Shown: one piece after another, positions 45,401 through 53,274 of the stretch
How the letters are laid out: the number at the start of each line of letters is the position of its first letter
How positions within the stretch are numbered: the first letter of the stretch is position 1
Assembly (NCBI GenBank): GCA_903953895.1
Contig: CAJBLH010000229.1
Coordinates: forward strand, 1-64,000
DNA length: 64,000 nucleotides
From: an uncultured Desulfobacteraceae bacterium
GTDB lineage: Bacteria; Desulfobacterota; Desulfobacteria; Desulfobacterales; Desulfatirhabdiaceae
Reading direction: 5' to 3'
Program-made: the position numbers and the translations under genes
The notes under the pieces: model-generated
What the model was told of the DNA's origin: nothing
Seen by the model: only the letters and a program-made list of their open reading frames with translations
The model's database searches: none

Positions 45401-48400
45401 CCCGCCCGCCTTCATGACACCGATCATGGCCATGACCCAGGATGGCGACCGATGCAACAATACCGCCACCGGCATGCCCGCATCCACGCCCCGGCGCCGG
45501 AGATATCGGGCCAGGTCATCGGACATCCGATTCAGTTCCCGATAACCAATCGAGCGATCTTCGCAGACCACGGCCGGCTTATCCGGCGATTGTCCGGCTA
45601 TCTGATCTATCTGAATGAAAAGAGGGGGCAGGGTCGGTTCCTGCTCCCTGTTCCCTGATACCTGCCCCCTCTTTTCAGAAACAAATTCGTCAAGAATCAA
45701 CTTCTTTTCTGAATCGGGCAGAATCGTCAGATCCGCGATCGGGGTGGCGGGATTTTCCCGGACACTGTGGATCAGGATTTTTAGATGGGCGATCATGCGG
45801 TGAATGGTATCGGGCTGGAATAAATCGGATCGAAACCGGGCTTCTCCCTGAAGGGTTTTTCCGGCAGGCCGGAAGGTGAAAATCAAGTCCATTTTACTGA
45901 CCGGCCAGTCAAAGGCAAAGGGGGTCAGCACCAGTTCCTTGCCGGATGTGATGACTGGATCGGCTTCGTAGAAAGTCAGCCCCACATCCACCAGGGGATT
46001 CCGGCTGATATCCCGGTCGAGGACAAGTTCATTCACGAGCTGATCGAAGGGATAGTCCTGATGCGCCAGCGCTTCCGTGGTGGTGTGGCGGACCTGATTC
46101 AACAAGTCGGAGGCGCTTTGATGTGGCTGGATGGTATCGCGTAAGACCAGCATATTGACGAAACAGCCGATCAACCCGGATATATCCGGATGGATGCGGC
46201 CCGATACCGGTGCGCCGATGCGCAGTTCCACCTGGCCGGAATACCGGAACAACAGAATTTTGATCAATGCCTGGACGACCATGAATAAACTGGCCTGATG
46301 ATTTTTCCCCAGATCCGACAATTTTTCGGTCAATGCCTCATTCAGGGTAAACTCGACAGCACCTCCTGTAAATGTCTGAACCGCCGGCCGAATGAAATCA
46401 ATCGGCAAATCCAGAGCAGACGGGTCTCCGGCCAACTGCCGGCGCCAGTAATCGCTCTGGGCTTTCATTTTAGGCGAATTCAGCAGGCGTTTCTGCCAGA
46501 GCGTATAATCCGGATACCGGCAGGGCAGGGGGGGCATATCGGGGATATGGGGAGAGGCCGCATAGAAAACCGCTGTTTCCCGTGCCAGGATATCCATGGA
46601 CCAGGCATCGCTGATGATATGATGCACTACCAGCGCCAGCACATGGTGTTCGCACCCGATTTTATATACAGCGGCCCGAAGCAGCGGCGCCTGCGTCAGA
46701 TCAAACAAGGTGGACGCCAGCGATTGCACCCGGTTTTTGCAGGCAGCCAGCGGGTCCGGGGCTGCCGACAAATCGACGACTTCAACAGGCACCGATACCG
46801 ATGGCAGAATCTGCTGGCGCGGCTGGTCTGACTGAAGGATAAAACAGGTGCGAAAGGCTTCATGTCGGCAAACCATCGATTCCAGCGCATGCGCCCAACG
46901 ATCGGGGTCGAACGGTCCCCGGCATGCATAGGCGATGGGGATATTGTAAACCGTTTCACCGCCCTGCATCTGGTGAAGAACCCACAGACGATGCTGGGCT
47001 GCAGACAGTGGCCAGAAGTTCGTTTGCTCCGGTGTTTCGGGTACCCGTTCGATGGGCTGGTAAGTGATGGACGGGCTGCCGTCTATCAGGGATGCCAGAT
47101 CCTGAAGCCGGGGATGGGTGAAAAACGATTTCAAGGTGATTTCCCGACCCATTTCATGATAGATTCGGGCCAGAATCCGCATGGCGTTCAGGGAATTTCC
47201 GCCGACATCGAAAAACGAATCTGTTTTTCCCACAACCGGTGTGCCCAGGACTTCCTGCCAGATGGCGGCCAGCCGGATTTCCGTATCGGTATCCGGTAAA
47301 GACCCGCAGGGAATGGCCGCCGGCAGCGGTAAGGTGCTGCGATCGGTTTTGCCGTGAGCATTGCGGGGAAAGGCGTCCATGGCAATGAAAAAATCCGGAA
47401 TCATGTACTCCGGCAGCAGGTCCTGAAGATGGACCCGAAGCTCGGATGGGGAAACAGGCTGTTTTTCGGTGAAATAGGCCAGGAGCAGGATATCCCGGTG
47501 ATCCCCCCGCCCGGCCCGGGTGGCGATCAGGGTTTCGGCCACGGCCGCATGACTGCGCAGGGCCTTTTCGATTTCAGCCGGTTCCACCCGAATACCGTGT
47601 CGTTTGATCTGGTCATCTTCACGGCCAATGAATTCGACGCTGCGATCCGGACGATACCGGCCCTGATCGCCCGTGCGGTAGATGATATCTTCGGCATCCG
47701 GGTTCAGGGGGTTCTGGACGAACCTTTGGGCCGTCAGCTCGGAATCGAGATAATATCCTTTGGTTCGAAACGGCGTTTTGATGTAAATATCGCCTTTTTC
47801 GCCGATGGTGCATAACCGGTTGTCTTTCAGGATCAATACCGCGGTATTGGATATCGGCAGACCGAGCGGGATGATCTGCTCCCGGTCATAAGTCTGGAAA
47901 GCAATGCGATGATAGAGTTTGGCCAGTGTTGTCTCGGTCGGCCCATACAGGTTGACCAGTTCCACCCGATTTCCCATGATCGATTGCCAGCGGTTGACGT
48001 CTTCGCCGTACAGCGGCTCTCCGGCCAGAAGAATCCGCTGCAGTGCAGGCAACGGATTGGCGGAGTGTCTCATTTCGAGTTCTGCCATCAGCAGTCGAAA
48101 TACGGACGGGGTACAATGCATGAGGGTGATCCCGGCCTGACCCAGCCAGTCCAGAAGCCGGTTGGAATGATTCCGGGTTTCGGGATCGGGAATGCAGACA
48201 GTGCCGCCGACCATCAAAGGAACGAAAATATCGCGCAGGCTGACATCGAATGTCGGCGGCGCCAGCAGACTGACCCGCAGGTCTGGAGTCAGGCCGAATT
48301 CCCGGATTTCCCAGTGGACGAAATGGCTCAGTCCCTTATGACTTCCTAAAATGGCTTTGGGAATGCCCGTAGATCCGGAGGTATGCATCACATACAGACC

Positions 48401-48949
48401 ATCATCGGGTCCGGGCCGATAAACGGGTGAATCAGCGGTGGATGGATCGGCAATGTGTGGGTCTGTCGGCCGATGTGTTACACCGCCGGCCTGAATCGGC
48501 ATTCCGGGAATATGATCCGGCGAGAATACGGCCAAGGGCGCTTCTTCCCGGAAGGACACCACACGAATCGTTGCATCGGGAAATGATCCGGTACACAGTT
48601 GTTTCAATAAATCGACATGGTCGATATCCGTCAGAATGACCTGGGGCTGGGTGTGCATTAAAATGGTTATCAGCCGCTGCCGGGGAAAATCCACGGCCAG
48701 GGGCATAAAAATCCCGCCGGCCTTGGCAATCCCCAGAATCGATATCAGATAATCCAGGCCGGACGGCATGAAAATCCCCACCGGCACCTGCGGATCGACA
48801 GGGTTCGACCGGAGTACCTGGGCAAGGGTTTCGGCTTCCTGATTCAGACGGGCATAGTCGAGGCGGCAGCCCGCATGTTCCACGGCGATGTTTTCGGGAA
48901 AATGCGCGGCTGTCTGTTCAAATACGTGATGAACGATTCGTTTATCCAT
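42464..48949 (-). CDS. NRPS, middle: A(unknown)-T-C-A(aromatic)-T-E
   Basis: About 2,161 residues. It begins with an A domain (no C), so its partner C is the last domain of the upstream NRPS. A1 (~1-510) is divergent, with code DVRHLALLAK, matching no substrate I know, but keeps the A10 Lys ('GKTDR'). T1 VGGNS. C (~620-1060) has HHIISDA. A2 (~1085-1595) has code DAYTIAAVCK, close to Phe/Tyr codes. T2 LGGDS, the form that precedes epimerases. E (~1700-2150) has HHLVVDTVSW and 'PLTPIQRWFFE', so the aromatic residue becomes D. ATG 48949 overlaps the VOC stop by eight bases; the frame is open to TTG 48988. It carries two repeat insertions. Confidence 0.9.
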   Translation of the reverse strand: MDKRIVHHVFEQTAAHFPENIAVEHAGCRLDYARLNQEAETLAQVLRSNPVDPQVPVGIFMPSGLDYLISILGIAKAGGIFMPLAVDFPRQRLITILMHTQPQVILTDIDHVDLLKQLCTGSFPDATIRVVSFREEAPLAVFSPDHIPGMPIQAGGVTHRPTDPHIADPSTADSPVYRPGPDDGLYVMHTSGSTGIPKAILGSHKGLSHFVHWEIREFGLTPDLRVSLLAPPTFDVSLRDIFVPLMVGGTVCIPDPETRNHSNRLLDWLGQAGITLMHCTPSVFRLLMAELEMRHSANPLPALQRILLAGEPLYGEDVNRWQSIMGNRVELVNLYGPTETTLAKLYHRIAFQTYDREQIIPLGLPISNTAVLILKDNRLCTIGEKGDIYIKTPFRTKGYYLDSELTAQRFVQNPLNPDAEDIIYRTGDQGRYRPDRSVEFIGREDDQIKRHGIRVEPAEIEKALRSHAAVAETLIATRAGRGDHRDILLLAYFTEKQPVSPSELRVHLQDLLPEYMIPDFFIAMDAFPRNAHGKTDRSTLPLPAAIPCGSLPDTDTEIRLAAIWQEVLGTPVVGKTDSFFDVGGNSLNAMRILARIYHEMGREITLKSFFTHPRLQDLASLIDGSPSITYQPIERVPETPEQTNFWPLSAAQHRLWVLHQMQGGETVYNIPIAYACRGPFDPDRWAHALESMVCRHEAFRTCFILQSDQPRQQILPSVSVPVEVVDLSAAPDPLAACKNRVQSLASTLFDLTQAPLLRAAVYKIGCEHHVLALVVHHIISDAWSMDILARETAVFYAASPHIPDMPPLPCRYPDYTLWQKRLLNSPKMKAQSDYWRRQLAGDPSALDLPIDFIRPAVQTFTGGAVEFTLNEALTEKLSDLGKNHQASLFMVVQALIKILLFRYSGQVELRIGAPVSGRIHPDISGLIGCFVNMLVLRDTIQPHQSASDLLNQVRHTTTEALAHQDYPFDQLVNELVLDRDISRNPLVDVGLTFYEADPVITSGKELVLTPFAFDWPVSKMDLIFTFRPAGKTLQGEARFRSDLFQPDTIHRMIAHLKILIHSVRENPATPIADLTILPDSEKKLILDEFVSEKRGQVSGNREQEPTLPPLFIQIDQIAGQSPDKPAVVCEDRSIGYRELNRMSDDLARYLRRRGVDAGMPVAVLLHRSPSWVMAMIGVMKAGGVYLPIDPQYPESRIQFMLEDSGCRLLITDTSLWAFSSAFDTLQRVNLDAGLDAELDAGLDDGCFASSDVGIIPEIMPDQTAYMIYTSGSTGVPKGVMVPHRGPVNMAMDQIRRFGIRESDRLLQFSSPGFDASIYEMYLTFFSGATLVIVPPADIQDPERFIRYLADQQVTLATLPPVYLGTLNRALPECVHTVITAGEAAMASDAVYYGSRIQYINAYGPTETSVCAACHRVSPDHSYPLGIPIGRPLSGLRIFILDSRLQPVPIGIPGEICISGIGLAHGYHNRPELTEQAFVPHPFEPGNRLYRSGDVGKWLPDGDILFLGRKDDQVKIRGHRIEIQEIVLMLRHQPGIRDAVVFSHPNPGGRELTAYCIPETRTDNDGLAESALKQALGRQLPAFMVPSRIVFLERFPLTANGKIDRRALPDPMQEAVCSDVQPPLEGMAGLLTQIWCHVLGREAVGLHDNFFALGGDSIKAIQVSARLHENHLHLQVADLYRFPTIDELLGHIQAANPDNTSGPAWGQTPLTPIQRWFFENFADHCHHFNQAVLLEPALPLNPAILKIALRSVIDHHDALRSRFSRNTDGWVQTIDPPGMEMEVEVVVLDGSRQSDAADLIRNHAAEVQAGFDISRPPLIRVVWYRLGNRERLLIVCHHLVVDTVSWRILLEDMEAAYRSGLQGQSAVLPAKTIGMKQWAESLQAYASDPNLTADIPFWKSQLSDSGNQPRYLRHTCRDVQTARFHLSDFETEALLNQGQRVYQASAQELLLAGLATAFRHWQGYNRLCLALEHHGREVGIMPAEPLRTVGWFTSLYPVIFPVETEPGAQIRSIQRHLHEIPGQGLGFGVLRYSGTDKIREELNTGNWPAISFNYLGRLEPATPQSFFREVPEPVGPLVAPDAVRLHDLDIQAWIYQNTLHASIYFHPDQISEDRVQSLLNFYRQALTDMSLHCTDRSPDVLSTDSRFYGLSDLDLEKALGDD
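45219..45266. repeat. Four 12-bp tandem repeats in the NRPS A domain
   Basis: Four tandem copies of a 12-base unit (consensus GCATCCAGCCCG on the plus strand) encode LDAG-LDAE-LDAG-LDDG in the second A domain of the middle NRPS, between the A2 and A3 motifs, a surface loop of variable length. Copies differ by one to four bases. Likely replication slippage and length-variable. Confidence 0.7.
45617..45676. repeat. Palindromic element inserted in frame in NRPS coding sequence
   Basis: Perfect 16-base arms GAAAAGAGGGGGCAGG (45617-45632) and its inverse complement (45661-45676) enclose a 28-base loop of CCCTG-type repeats. The element lies in the C-to-A linker of the middle NRPS and is translated as 'EKRGQVSGNREQEPTLPPLF'. 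Linkers there tolerate insertion. It looks like a small mobile palindrome that landed in frame. Confidence 0.75.
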
Positions 48950-49373
48950 GTTCGGTGAATTCCGGTGAAAAGGCTGGTTCGGCTTCAAGCAGCTCGATCA
49001 ACTGATGGTGGCGGTAAATGAATGCAGTTCGCCTGCCGCCAAAAAGGTTCTGGGGAGAAGGTCGGGCGGATCGCACGATTTTGTGCCGGAACCGATCGAG
49101 AAATCCGTCGAAATCCGCAGTTTCATAACACAGATGGTTGAGGCCTCCGCCTTGCAAGGCAGCCGTGTAAGCCGGGGAATCTTCATTGAGGGGTTCGATC
49201 AGCTCGATGCGCGCATCGCTGCCGCAGGAAAGCAGAACCACCCGGACCCCCTGATTGTCAACCGTAATCATGTCGGTTACGGGAAGAAAGCCGAAATCCT
49301 GTCGATACTGATTCAATGATCGGTAGAGGTCTTTTACCACGATACCGATATGGTGAAGTGTCAAAGATGTCAT
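48942..49373 (-). CDS. VOC-superfamily (glyoxalase / methylmalonyl-CoA epimerase-like) protein
   Basis: A 143-residue two-repeat VOC protein: 'LHHIGIVVKDLYRSL' with metal-binding His, 'IELIEPLNEDSP' with Glu, 'GLNHLCYETADFDGFL' with the second His and 'LIELLE' with the second Glu. This H-E-H-E set is that of methylmalonyl-CoA epimerases and related enzymes. Its start overlaps the acetyltransferase stop (ATGA) and its stop overlaps the middle NRPS start, so it belongs to the biosynthetic operon. It could epimerise or otherwise act on an acyl thioester made by the ACP/ligase pair; resistance or self-protection is an alternative. Confidence 0.8.
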   Translation of the reverse strand: MTSLTLHHIGIVVKDLYRSLNQYRQDFGFLPVTDMITVDNQGVRVVLLSCGSDARIELIEPLNEDSPAYTAALQGGGLNHLCYETADFDGFLDRFRHKIVRSARPSPQNLFGGRRTAFIYRHHQLIELLEAEPAFSPEFTEHG

Positions 49374-50065
49374 AATCTCCCCAGAAGCCGCTGCATTTTG
49401 GCCGGATTTTCAAAACAGGTGAGGTCCCCGCACGGCGGTGACTGAACGATGGCGTGGTCGGGAACGAGCCGGGATACCAGGGCGCCGGCATTCACGAGAA
49501 CATGCTTGCCGACATCACATATGATCGTGGTGCGGACGCCCAGAAAGCAGCACACGCCTACCTGAACAGAGCCCATGATGTTGACGCCGGCGGAAACAAA
49601 TCCGAAATCTCCGATCGTTACCCGCCGGCTGATGACGCTGCCGAACAGCCCGATACAGTGATTGCCGATGCAGGCATGGGCATCCACGACGATGTGGGGG
49701 GCCAGAAACACCCCGGAACCGATGCGGGCGGTCGGGGAAATCCATGCCAGGGGGTGAATGACGGTGGCAAACCGGATGCCGGGATATGTCTGTACCAGCC
49801 GCTCTGCATAGGCTGGTCTCAGCATGAAATTGCGTACCGAACAAAAGGAAATCAGAAAATATGTATCGGTTCCGTTATGGCGTCCGGCCTCCTGGCTGGA
49901 ACCGATGATTTCAATGCCGCGGTAAAACAGCTCGCCCTGGCGGGCGGGATCGTCATCCAGAATGCCGATGATGTTCCACGCAGGCCCAAAGGCATTGATC
50001 GCTTCGACCGCATCGATGATTTCCAGAGCAATGCCGCTGGCGCCGATCAATATCAGATTTTTCAT
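49370..50065 (-). CDS. NeuD/PglD-type hexapeptide acetyltransferase
   Basis: About 231 residues. An N-terminal Rossmann-like nucleotide-sugar-binding part ('LILIGASGIALEIIDAV', 'IIGILDDDP') is followed by a left-handed beta-helix with hexapeptide repeats ('ATVIHPLAWISPTARIG', 'IGNHCIGLFGSVISRRVTIGDFGFVSAGVNIMG' region) that binds acetyl- or acyl-CoA. Family members O- or N-acetylate sialic acids and UDP-amino sugars. Here it sits between the acyl-AMP ligase and the VOC gene of an NRPS operon, so it may acetylate the peptide or take its acyl group from the adjacent ACP. ATG 50065 preferred over TTG 50068. The usual catalytic His of PglD is not obvious. Confidence 0.78.
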   Translation of the reverse strand: MKNLILIGASGIALEIIDAVEAINAFGPAWNIIGILDDDPARQGELFYRGIEIIGSSQEAGRHNGTDTYFLISFCSVRNFMLRPAYAERLVQTYPGIRFATVIHPLAWISPTARIGSGVFLAPHIVVDAHACIGNHCIGLFGSVISRRVTIGDFGFVSAGVNIMGSVQVGVCCFLGVRTTIICDVGKHVLVNAGALVSRLVPDHAIVQSPPCGDLTCFENPAKMQRLLGRL

Positions 50066-50093
50066 CAATCAATTCTCGCTGTCTGAGACTATT

Positions 50094-51551
50094 TCATGTG
50101 AGTTGCATAATCTTGCCGGAAGAATTCCGAGGCAGACCGGGGCTGATTTCCACAATCCGGGGAACCATATGTTCGGGCAGATGCCGGCGGCACCAGTCGA
50201 TGACATCTTCGGGTTTAAGCTTCATCTTGCGGTCCCGCGGCACCACGACGGCTTTGACGGCTTCTCCGAGCAGCGGGTCGGGAACCCCGGTTACCGCCGC
50301 TTCCAGAACGTTTTCCCAGGCTGCGATGGCCGCCTCCACACGATGCGGGCTGATGCGGACTCCCGCACTTTTGATGAAACCCGACTGCCTTCCCGTGATG
50401 TAAATGAATCCATCCGCATCCACCGTAGCCAAATCACCGGTTTTCAAACAGCCGTCTGTCAGCCGTGCAGCCGTAGCCTCGGCATTTCGATAATACCCCT
50501 GCATGACATTGGGGCCCCATGCCACGATCTCTCCTTCCTGGCCGGGAGAAACCGGCTGACCATTCTGATCCCGGACAGCCAGACGGGTATGGGCCAGTCC
50601 GCGGCCGATGGAGCCGGCTTTGATCCGTATGAGTTCCGGCGGCAGATAAGAGAGTCTGGCTGTGGCCTCGGTCTGCCCGTACATGACAAAAAAGGTCTTC
50701 TCCGGAAATGTATTCGTGATTTCTTCGATGAATGGCTGGGGCAGCGGCCCGCCGGCCTGGGCCATGAAACGCAGAGACGGCATCTTGAACTGCAGAAACG
50801 TGCTGCGCCGGCACAGAATCTGATAGACGGCCGGAACTCCGGACAAGCCGGTGCATCTGTATTCTTCGACGAGTTCCGGCGCCGTATCCGGAAACATGAA
50901 CCGGGTATTCAGCACAAGACCGCCGCCGGCGGCCACATGCGTGTGCAGGAGAGACGCCCCGAAACAATAGCTGAACGGCAGAATGACCTGGTGGATATCG
51001 GTTTCCGTCAGACCCTGATAAGCCATAATGTCATCGGTATTGGCGCGGATATTGCCATGGCTGAGCATGACTCCCCGTGGGATGCCGGTCGATCCGGATG
51101 TGAAGATAATGGCCGCGGTATCCCCGTCCGTCGTATCCGCCGGTGCATTCAGGTCTGAATCCGTGCAGGGCGGAAGGGTGGACAGATCGGAGCATGTCTC
51201 GATATTCAGCGCAGCAGCCGCAGCGGCATATCTGGGGTGTATGAATCCATAAACAGGCCGGCACAGTTGAATCACCTGCTCCAGAAAACGGGGGTCGGCC
51301 TTGGGATCGATCGGTACGCAGGTGCATCCGGCCCGCATGATGCCGAAATAGGCCACAATGAAAAACACCGAATTGTCGGCCCACAGAAGGATATTGTCGT
51401 TGCGGGAAAAATGCCGGGATATCAGCCAGGCGCTGACAGCCGTTATCCCCTGATACGCATTGCCGTAGCTCAGGGTTTCGTCAGGCCCCAGAATTAGCAG
51501 CCGGTCTGAAAACCGGTTGTTTCTGAACAGATATTCCGTGATGTTCGGCAT
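50094..51551 (-). CDS. Stand-alone acyl-AMP ligase
   Basis: A 485-residue class I adenylate-forming enzyme: P-loop 'IIFTSGSTGIPRGVMLSHGN', 'FVMYGQTEATARL', 'LKTGDLATVDADGFIYITGR' and C-terminal Lys in 'SSGKIMQ'. It lies 18 bases downstream of a free acyl carrier protein, so it probably activates a carboxylic acid and loads it on that ACP rather than on CoA. The substrate cannot be read; the sequence resembles acyl/aryl ligases more than amino-acid A domains. It starts at ATG 51551 and leads the acetyltransferase by 28 bases. Confidence 0.85.
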   Translation of the reverse strand: MPNITEYLFRNNRFSDRLLILGPDETLSYGNAYQGITAVSAWLISRHFSRNDNILLWADNSVFFIVAYFGIMRAGCTCVPIDPKADPRFLEQVIQLCRPVYGFIHPRYAAAAAALNIETCSDLSTLPPCTDSDLNAPADTTDGDTAAIIFTSGSTGIPRGVMLSHGNIRANTDDIMAYQGLTETDIHQVILPFSYCFGASLLHTHVAAGGGLVLNTRFMFPDTAPELVEEYRCTGLSGVPAVYQILCRRSTFLQFKMPSLRFMAQAGGPLPQPFIEEITNTFPEKTFFVMYGQTEATARLSYLPPELIRIKAGSIGRGLAHTRLAVRDQNGQPVSPGQEGEIVAWGPNVMQGYYRNAEATAARLTDGCLKTGDLATVDADGFIYITGRQSGFIKSAGVRISPHRVEAAIAAWENVLEAAVTGVPDPLLGEAVKAVVVPRDRKMKLKPEDVIDWCRRHLPEHMVPRIVEISPGLPRNSSGKIMQLT

Positions 51552-51569
51552 GATAGACAGTGTTTTGCG

Positions 51570-51809
51570 TTAAAAATGGATGTCGTGAAGGGTCAGGCAT
51601 TTCTTGATATCGCCGATGCAGCGCATCCGGGAGATTTCATTCATCCCGAATTCGATTTCGAAGGTGTCTTCAAGCTCCGAAACCATGGCCAGGTGGCGGA
51701 GAGAATCCCAGGCGGGGACGGATTCGGGCCCGATGTCATCCCGGTACTGGGATGGGTCGATCTGCAGCACACGGTTGAGAACCTGATACAATTGATCCCG
51801 TGGAGTCAT
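51570..51809 (-). CDS. Acyl carrier protein
   Basis: A 79-residue free-standing ACP with the phosphopantetheine-attachment Ser in 'VPAWDSLRHLAMV' and a Glu/Asp-rich helix ('SELEDTFEIEFGMNEI'), length normal. It is the first gene of the cassette ACP-acyl ligase-acetyltransferase-VOC that runs into the middle NRPS. It would carry the acid activated by the ligase to a condensation domain or transferase. AAAGGA lies 11 bases upstream of the ATG. The 233-base region before it (51810-52042) must hold the operon promoter, but no clear -35/-10 pair was seen. Confidence 0.9.
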   Translation of the reverse strand: MTPRDQLYQVLNRVLQIDPSQYRDDIGPESVPAWDSLRHLAMVSELEDTFEIEFGMNEISRMRCIGDIKKCLTLHDIHF

Positions 51810-52042
51810 GAATTAATATATCCTTTGACTTGTTCAGTAATGCCGGAAACTGATCAGAACGTTTCTGTTCTTCCGCTCTGCGTCCCATCACACTGATCAT
51901 TTCACTTAGAACACAATCGAAGTAAACGATTTGAAGACATTGAATCTCCATCCCGAACATGTATTTCAGGACAATTGATGAATGCGGGGGCGGCAAAAGA
52001 TTGAAACAGTGGGGTCATGAATCAAGTTCCTTGATGTTTCAT

Positions 52043-52342
52043 TTATATGTGCAATTTCCGTCTTAATATTGGCGATTCAACGTTATTTGCGGTTTGCCTT
52101 ATTAAATGCTTTGATTTTTCATGGTTACCCTGCAACAAGGGCTTTTCCATTTTTTCTCTATAGGCTTTTGCAGCATAAAAAATATCATCGACGGATTTAT
52201 TATCCCAAAGATTTCTCTGCCATTCTGTATAATCGAATTTTTCCCTCGCGATAAGACTGATAAATTTTTCGGTTTCGACAATGTTAAGTTTTTCTCGAAG
52301 AGCGTTGAATCCTTCAAACAGTATTATGGCTTCTGTTCTCAT
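52043..52342 (-). CDS. Small partner protein of the PIN-domain gene (putative antitoxin)
   Basis: A 99-residue protein without a family I recognise. ATG 52342 follows AGGA by five bases and overlaps the PIN gene stop (ATGA). The N-terminal part ('AIILFEGFNALREKLNIVETEKFISLI') is helical and the C-terminus is basic. Its coupling to a PIN-domain gene, small size and AT-rich composition fit a type II toxin-antitoxin partner, with toxin first and antitoxin second, the reverse of VapBC order. Function is inferred from context only. Confidence 0.6.
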   Translation of the reverse strand: MRTEAIILFEGFNALREKLNIVETEKFISLIAREKFDYTEWQRNLWDNKSVDDIFYAAKAYREKMEKPLLQGNHEKSKHLIRQTANNVESPILRRKLHI

Positions 52343-52779
52343 TTTTCCTCCCACAACCTCACAAATTCCAATGGATTAATCACTTTGATTTCTTTTAGTT
52401 GACCAGATTTTTTAAAAAGAATTTTATCGGTAGTGAGGAAATATTCACTTCTTGCATCGATAGCGCATGCTATATGAAGAGAATCTTTAGGTTTTATTCC
52501 AAACGATATTTCAATTTCTTTTGCAGAATCCATTATTGTTTCAGTGGGATTGATATCTACATTAGATACTGATGCCCATTCATTTATGGATTCTTTTCTC
52601 ACCTCATATGGATTGGCAGAATTTTCAAAATCCAAAATAAATGACCAAACAAGTTCAATTTGTTCATTGATAATAAGATCCTGAATAAATAGTTTTGCTT
52701 CTGTTTCAAACCTTACAGTATGGTATGATTGATTATCATAAGGCCTGTTAAAACAACAATTGTCTAAATATATTCGCAT
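52339..52779 (-). CDS. PIN-domain protein (putative toxin ribonuclease)
   Basis: A 146-residue PIN-domain protein: first catalytic Asp in 'RIYLDNCCFNRPYD', acidic residues in 'SFILDFENSAN', and C-terminal 'KPKDSLHIACAIDARSEYFLTTDKIL' region with the remaining Asp residues, so the metal site looks complete. This sub-family ('DNCCFNRP') is common beside small unknown partners. ATG 52779 makes the PIN motif start immediately; the frame is open upstream to 52824. AT-rich relative to the NRPS genes on either side, suggesting recent transfer. Likely RNase toxin. Confidence 0.75.
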   Translation of the reverse strand: MRIYLDNCCFNRPYDNQSYHTVRFETEAKLFIQDLIINEQIELVWSFILDFENSANPYEVRKESINEWASVSNVDINPTETIMDSAKEIEISFGIKPKDSLHIACAIDARSEYFLTTDKILFKKSGQLKEIKVINPLEFVRLWEEK

Positions 52780-53058
52780 AATTTTATGATTTCTGATTTT
52801 ATCATCTGGAAAGCCCTGTTCCACCCATCCCGACGAAATTAATGAGGTATCGCGATATTTTCATGATCGTTTACATCGGAAGCTATAGCATGTTGTTGGT
52901 TGATAGGCAATAATTCTAAGGTGGGACTGTGGCTGACTTGTTCGTAATCATCAATCCTATTGCATAAAACAGGGGCATGTGGTACCCGATGGTTCCGGCA
53001 TCAATCATGAGCAGACTGATAACGAAGCCGTCTGAACAATGATTATAGCGATCACGTC

Positions 53059-53274
53059 ATGATTCAAAACAAAAAAATAGCAGAGCGATTCTCGTTATTG
53101 GAAGATATCGTGCTGTATCCCGGCGACTGTCTCGATCTGTTGCAAGGGATTCCGGATGAATCACTGACGCTCGTCATCACTTCACCTGAAAATACGCATT
53201 ATGAATATCAACGCATCCATTATCGATCAGCGACTAACCTCTGTTATAGATCAAATACAACAGCAGGCCGCTGA
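53059..53274 (+). pseudogene. N-terminal fragment of a DNA methyltransferase
   Basis: The first 43 residues ('LEDIVLYPGDCLDLLQGIPD', 'LTLVITSPE') match the start of beta-class site-specific DNA methyltransferases, in which the sequence continues as a (S/D)PP(Y/W) catalytic motif. Here homology stops at 'TSP', near 53185, and the frame runs into the next gene's leader until 53274. The SAM-binding and target-recognition parts are absent, so it is a deletion remnant, probably of the modification gene that once accompanied the AIPR gene. Confidence 0.7.

Noticed and set aside
51736-51996. 86-codon minus-strand frame upstream of and overlapping the ACP start
   Set aside because: It runs in another frame through the ACP gene's 5' end. 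The segment 'MGRRAEEQKRSDQFPAL' looked protein-like but matches nothing I know and has no start signal.
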